Positions 6,323-6,898 of a stretch of DNA of 6,898 nt are shown one piece after another; position 1 is the stretch's first letter; every line of letters starts with the position of its first letter. The stretch comes from Altererythrobacter sp. (GTDB taxonomy: Bacteria; Pseudomonadota; Alphaproteobacteria; Sphingomonadales; Sphingomonadaceae), in contig JAGXGU010000136.1 in assembly GCA_024636575.1 (NCBI GenBank), forward strand, positions 1 to 6,898, given 5' to 3'. The notes under the pieces are model-generated. The model was given only the letters and a program-made list of their open reading frames with translations. It had not been told where the DNA came from and searched no databases. Both the position numbers and the translations under genes were made by a program.

Positions 6323-6341
6323 CCAGGCAATGACACATCAA
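6313..6341 (-). promoter_or_regulatory. Candidate promoter of the oxygenase-flavoprotein genes
   Basis: On the minus strand TTGATG (6341-6336) is separated by 17 bp from TATACG (6318-6313), each matching consensus at four of six positions. The -35 lies within the first codons of the regulator and the -10 within the operator, which would allow simple steric repression. The 5' leader would be about 15 nt and includes the AAGGA ribosome binding site. Confidence 0.4.
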
Positions 6342-6898
6342 CCAACCTTTACCCGTGCCGATCCGGATGAACGCCGACAAAGCCTGATCGAGGCGACTGC
6401 CCGAATTCTGGCGCGAAAGGGCGCAGCGGGCGTCTCGGTGCGCGCAATCTGCGCCGAAGCGGGGGTATCACCGGGGCTGCTGCGTCATTATTTTGCCGGC
6501 GTGGCCGAGACGATTGCGGAAACCTATCGCTGGATCGGGCAGCAAATCGATGATGCGCTGGCGCGGGCTGTCGATTCGGCAGGAATTGATCCGCGGGCGC
6601 GGCTGGTTGCCTATCTTTCTGCCAGCTTCCGTCCGCCCATCGCATCGGGAGAATTGCTGGCAAGTTATGTCGCACTTTGGAGCATGACCCGCGCCGATCC
6701 CGTCATCGCGGGGATACGGGCCGAAGCTTACAGTGATTATCGGTATGGGCTTGAACGCCTGCTGCGCGCCTATCGCCCACAGATGCCCGATCCGGGTATG
6801 ACAGCCATTACACTCACTGCGTTGATTGACGGACTTTGGCTGGAACTATCGCTCGGCAATGCACCGTTTGACGAAGGTGAGGCGCAAGCGATAATTGA
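6330..6898 (+). CDS. TetR-family transcriptional regulator, BetI-like (3'-truncated)
   Basis: This ligand-responsive DNA-binding repressor is visible for 189 residues; the frame is still open at the window end. TetR-family proteins are about 195-200 residues, so only a few are missing. The N-terminal helix RRQSLIEATARILARKG (15-31) and helix-turn-helix VSVRAICAEAGVSPGLLRHYF (35-55) are clearly TetR-type. The C-terminal part carries YVALWSMTRADP (113-124) and ALIDGLWLELSLG (164-176), which resemble the ligand domain of BetI-like repressors. ATG 6330 is the only usual start codon in frame between the upstream in-frame stop (6276-6278) and the helix-turn-helix. The only Shine-Dalgarno-like bases (AGG, 6325-6327) are 2 nt from it, so translation may be weak or nearly leaderless. 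It is divergent from the oxygenase with the palindrome between, implying control of that gene and of itself. The ligand is unknown; relation to choline-responsive BetI is a family resemblance only. Confidence 0.88.
   Translation, partial: MTHQPTFTRADPDERRQSLIEATARILARKGAAGVSVRAICAEAGVSPGLLRHYFAGVAETIAETYRWIGQQIDDALARAVDSAGIDPRARLVAYLSASFRPPIASGELLASYVALWSMTRADPVIAGIRAEAYSDYRYGLERLLRAYRPQMPDPGMTAITLTALIDGLWLELSLGNAPFDEGEAQAII

Noticed and set aside
6291..6380. N-terminal extension of the oxygenase, upstream of 6290
   Set aside because: It would run through the operator and into the regulator's coding region, and the ATG at 6290 has a good ribosome binding site.

Overview
The window looks like a chromosomal segment of a GC-rich alphaproteobacterium, most plausibly a sphingomonad-type organism. 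That placement is inferred from codon use and from the general look of the proteins; nothing in the sequence fixes the taxon. Both edges cut through genes: the left edge removes the N-terminal part of a dehydratase, and the right edge removes the last residues of a TetR-family regulator.

Layout. The plus strand carries the end of a PLP-dependent threonine/serine dehydratase (1-603), then two tandem, translationally coupled MAPEG-family membrane proteins (664-1113 and 1110-1541). A perfect 15-bp hairpin at 1548-1583 separates them from the convergent minus-strand block. Read in its own direction, that block is a Rieske-type ring-hydroxylating oxygenase alpha subunit (6290-5109), a PYROXD2/phytoene-desaturase-like FAD oxidoreductase (5112-3511, start overlapping the oxygenase stop), an MptpB-type tyrosine phosphatase (3444-2653) and thioredoxin reductase trxB (2577-1600). 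At the right end a BetI-like TetR-family regulator (6330 to beyond the window) is divergent from the oxygenase, with only 39 bp between the two start codons.

How the genes may work together. The 39-bp divergent gap is largely filled by a near-perfect palindrome (6301-6322, 14-bp perfect core), which is almost certainly the regulator's operator. Candidate -10 elements for both directions lie inside it, so one bound repressor could switch off both the oxygenase-flavoprotein pair and its own gene. The oxygenase and flavoprotein very probably act on the same unknown compound. The BetI-like C-terminus of the regulator weakly suggests a quaternary amine or similar small ligand, but this is inference. 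No ferredoxin or reductase for the Rieske enzyme is encoded in the window. The phosphatase and trxB lie co-directionally downstream with 66- and 75-bp gaps; they may be read through from the same promoter or may be independent, and the hairpin between them leaves this open.

The most interesting item is the regulator/operator/oxygenase/flavoprotein module. Its family memberships are clear, but its substrate and the combined pathway cannot be named from sequence.
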